In this document: in pieces, positions 63,209 to 64,000 of the stretch | How positions within the stretch are numbered: position 1 is the stretch's first letter | Layout of the letters: each line of letters begins with the position of its first letter | Source: Bacteroidales bacterium | GTDB lineage: Bacteria > Bacteroidota > Bacteroidia > Bacteroidales > Tenuifilaceae | Assembly (NCBI GenBank): GCA_013376985.1 | Contig: JACABB010000009.1 | Location: forward strand, 1-64,000 | Reading direction: 5' to 3' | Length of the DNA: 64,000 nucleotides | Translations under genes and position numbers: made by a program | Notes under the pieces: generated by a model | What the model was told of the DNA's origin: nothing | The model's input: only the letters and a program-made list of their open reading frames with translations | Database searches by the model: none

Positions 63209-64000
63209 TTATATGGATGTTAACAGTTCTTTGGTCTCAAACTCAGGAGTATAGTTTTTTATCATCCAGTTTCTGATTATATCAAAGATTTCCATCTCCC
63301 ACTTAACCGAGTAGAAGCTATGGTTTGCGCCTGTGATTATATGCTTATGGTATCCTAAATTGTATTTTTCTAATAAAGATGTGATTTGGTGCAATGTAAC
63401 ATCTGTTTCAGGATCTTTCTCTCCATGTATGAGTAAAAAAGGAGTACCTGAATAATTTTTAAAGGAAGAATCGGCTACGACAGTTTTTGTTTGAGGGCGG
63501 GTTTTAGATTTGTTGTTTTTGAAACGATCCGCAATAGAATGCGTTAAAAAAAATGCATATCGAAAAGGAACTTCTATTATTTTTTTAAACTTTACATCAC
63601 CCGAAACCAACTTAATCAGTTTTTCTTTATTTAAATAATTGAAAACGCTATTCTTCTTTTTGTTTATTTTTGCTTGAGCTTCTGAATCAGGACGTAATAG
63701 AGAACTCGACATTTCAATTACACCATCTATTTTTTGTTTCCCTGTTTTGGCATAATAAATTGCCAGTTTTGCCCCAGAACAAATCCCTAAAAGGATTATT
63801 TTGTTGTACCTTATAGTGTCATTCAAATATGAAATTACTTGCTCCAAATCAAAAAGCATAGAAGAATTGCTTGTTTCAAACCTCTTACCTGCGCTATATC
63901 CCCTGCCCCTAAAATCGAAACGGACGCTATAATAGCCCATCTCAGAAAACTGGCGGGCATACTTTACAAACATCTGGTGTGGCCCAATGCGATAACCAGT
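63209..64000 (-). CDS. Alpha/beta hydrolase, 5' end outside the window
   Basis: The open frame continues without a stop to the right edge; beyond the internal ATG at 63973 it reads TGYRIGPHQMFVKYARQFSE, which matches the start of alpha/beta hydrolases, so the true start is further right. Features: FDFRGRGYSAGKR, the nucleophile elbow GICSGAKLA, LIHGEKDPETDV with the acid, and the histidine region ITGANHSFYSV. The RIGPH.MFV start resembles exosortase-linked or lipid-acting hydrolases in polysaccharide clusters. It is the first visible gene of the surface-glycan cluster. Confidence 0.85.
   Translation of the reverse strand, partial: TGYRIGPHQMFVKYARQFSEMGYYSVRFDFRGRGYSAGKRFETSNSSMLFDLEQVISYLNDTIRYNKIILLGICSGAKLAIYYAKTGKQKIDGVIEMSSSLLRPDSEAQAKINKKKNSVFNYLNKEKLIKLVSGDVKFKKIIEVPFRYAFFLTHSIADRFKNNKSKTRPQTKTVVADSSFKNYSGTPFLLIHGEKDPETDVTLHQITSLLEKYNLGYHKHIITGANHSFYSVKWEMEIFDIIRNWMIKNYTPEFETKELLTSI

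Noticed and set aside
1-64000. tRNA, rRNA, riboswitches
   Set aside because: No cloverleaf, rRNA segment or known riboswitch motif was recognised by eye; a covariance-model search would be decisive.

Overview
The window is AT-rich DNA from a member of the Bacteroidota, most likely Bacteroidales-like. The evidence is a SusC/SusD pair, lipoproteins with Bacteroidetes-type signal peptides, mostly Shine-Dalgarno-less starts, and several TAnnTTTG promoter elements. No tRNA, rRNA or CRISPR array was seen.

Region 1 (1-5400): a truncated secreted protein, a PaaI-like thioesterase, an NtrC-type response regulator overlapping its histidine kinase, a TetR regulator and a secreted cyclophilin.

Region 2 (5580-18100) is the most unusual part. 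It holds a molybdenum locus: a C_GCAxxG_C_C protein, a Mop-type aldehyde oxidoreductase, a GltD-like flavoprotein with dicluster and CCG domains, a tiny four-cysteine redox protein, a radical SAM protein, a SAM methyltransferase, a PaaK-like adenylating enzyme, an ALDH7 aldehyde dehydrogenase, a ModE-like regulator without molybdate-binding domains, and a DUF4213/DUF364 protein. The gene set matches the neighbourhood I know from Desulfovibrio (DVU_1551-DVU_1559), whose pathway is undescribed to my knowledge. Three inverted repeats, CGnTAT-N12-ATAnCG, sit in its two control regions. They have the half-sites and spacing of the E. coli ModE box, which links the two transcription units to the local ModE-like protein. 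A following membrane-protein gene is frameshifted and cut off.

Region 3 (18090-25780) looks like a cassette array. Small unrelated genes all lie on the minus strand (Rpn nuclease, MNT/HEPN toxin-antitoxin, serine hydrolase, TrmH-like methyltransferase fused to a winged helix, and unknowns). They are separated by imperfect palindromes resembling degenerate integron attC sites, without an integrase. Dispersed repeats, one with compensatory base changes, are mixed in.

Region 4 (25860-30460) is mostly repeats: a 21-bp tandem array, 148-bp and 287-bp direct duplications and a recurring 15-nt palindrome. They surround a sodium/solute symporter with its small membrane partner.

Region 5 (30465-56534) is a polysaccharide utilization locus on the minus strand. 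In transcription order it has a membrane-spanning propeller/HTH regulator, SusC, SusD, a LamG lipoprotein, a terminator, two GH144-like proteins flanking a GH3, a large discoidin/(alpha/alpha)6 protein, a GPH-type symporter with a coiled-coil insert, a GH35 protein and a GH94-like phosphorylase. The combination of GH144, GH3, GH94 and GH35 points to beta-1,2-glucan: cleavage outside, import, then cytoplasmic phosphorolysis and transglycosylation.

Region 6 (56736-64000) is an exopolysaccharide or surface-glycan cluster: four GT4 glycosyltransferases, a MurJ/Wzx-type flippase and a partial alpha/beta hydrolase.
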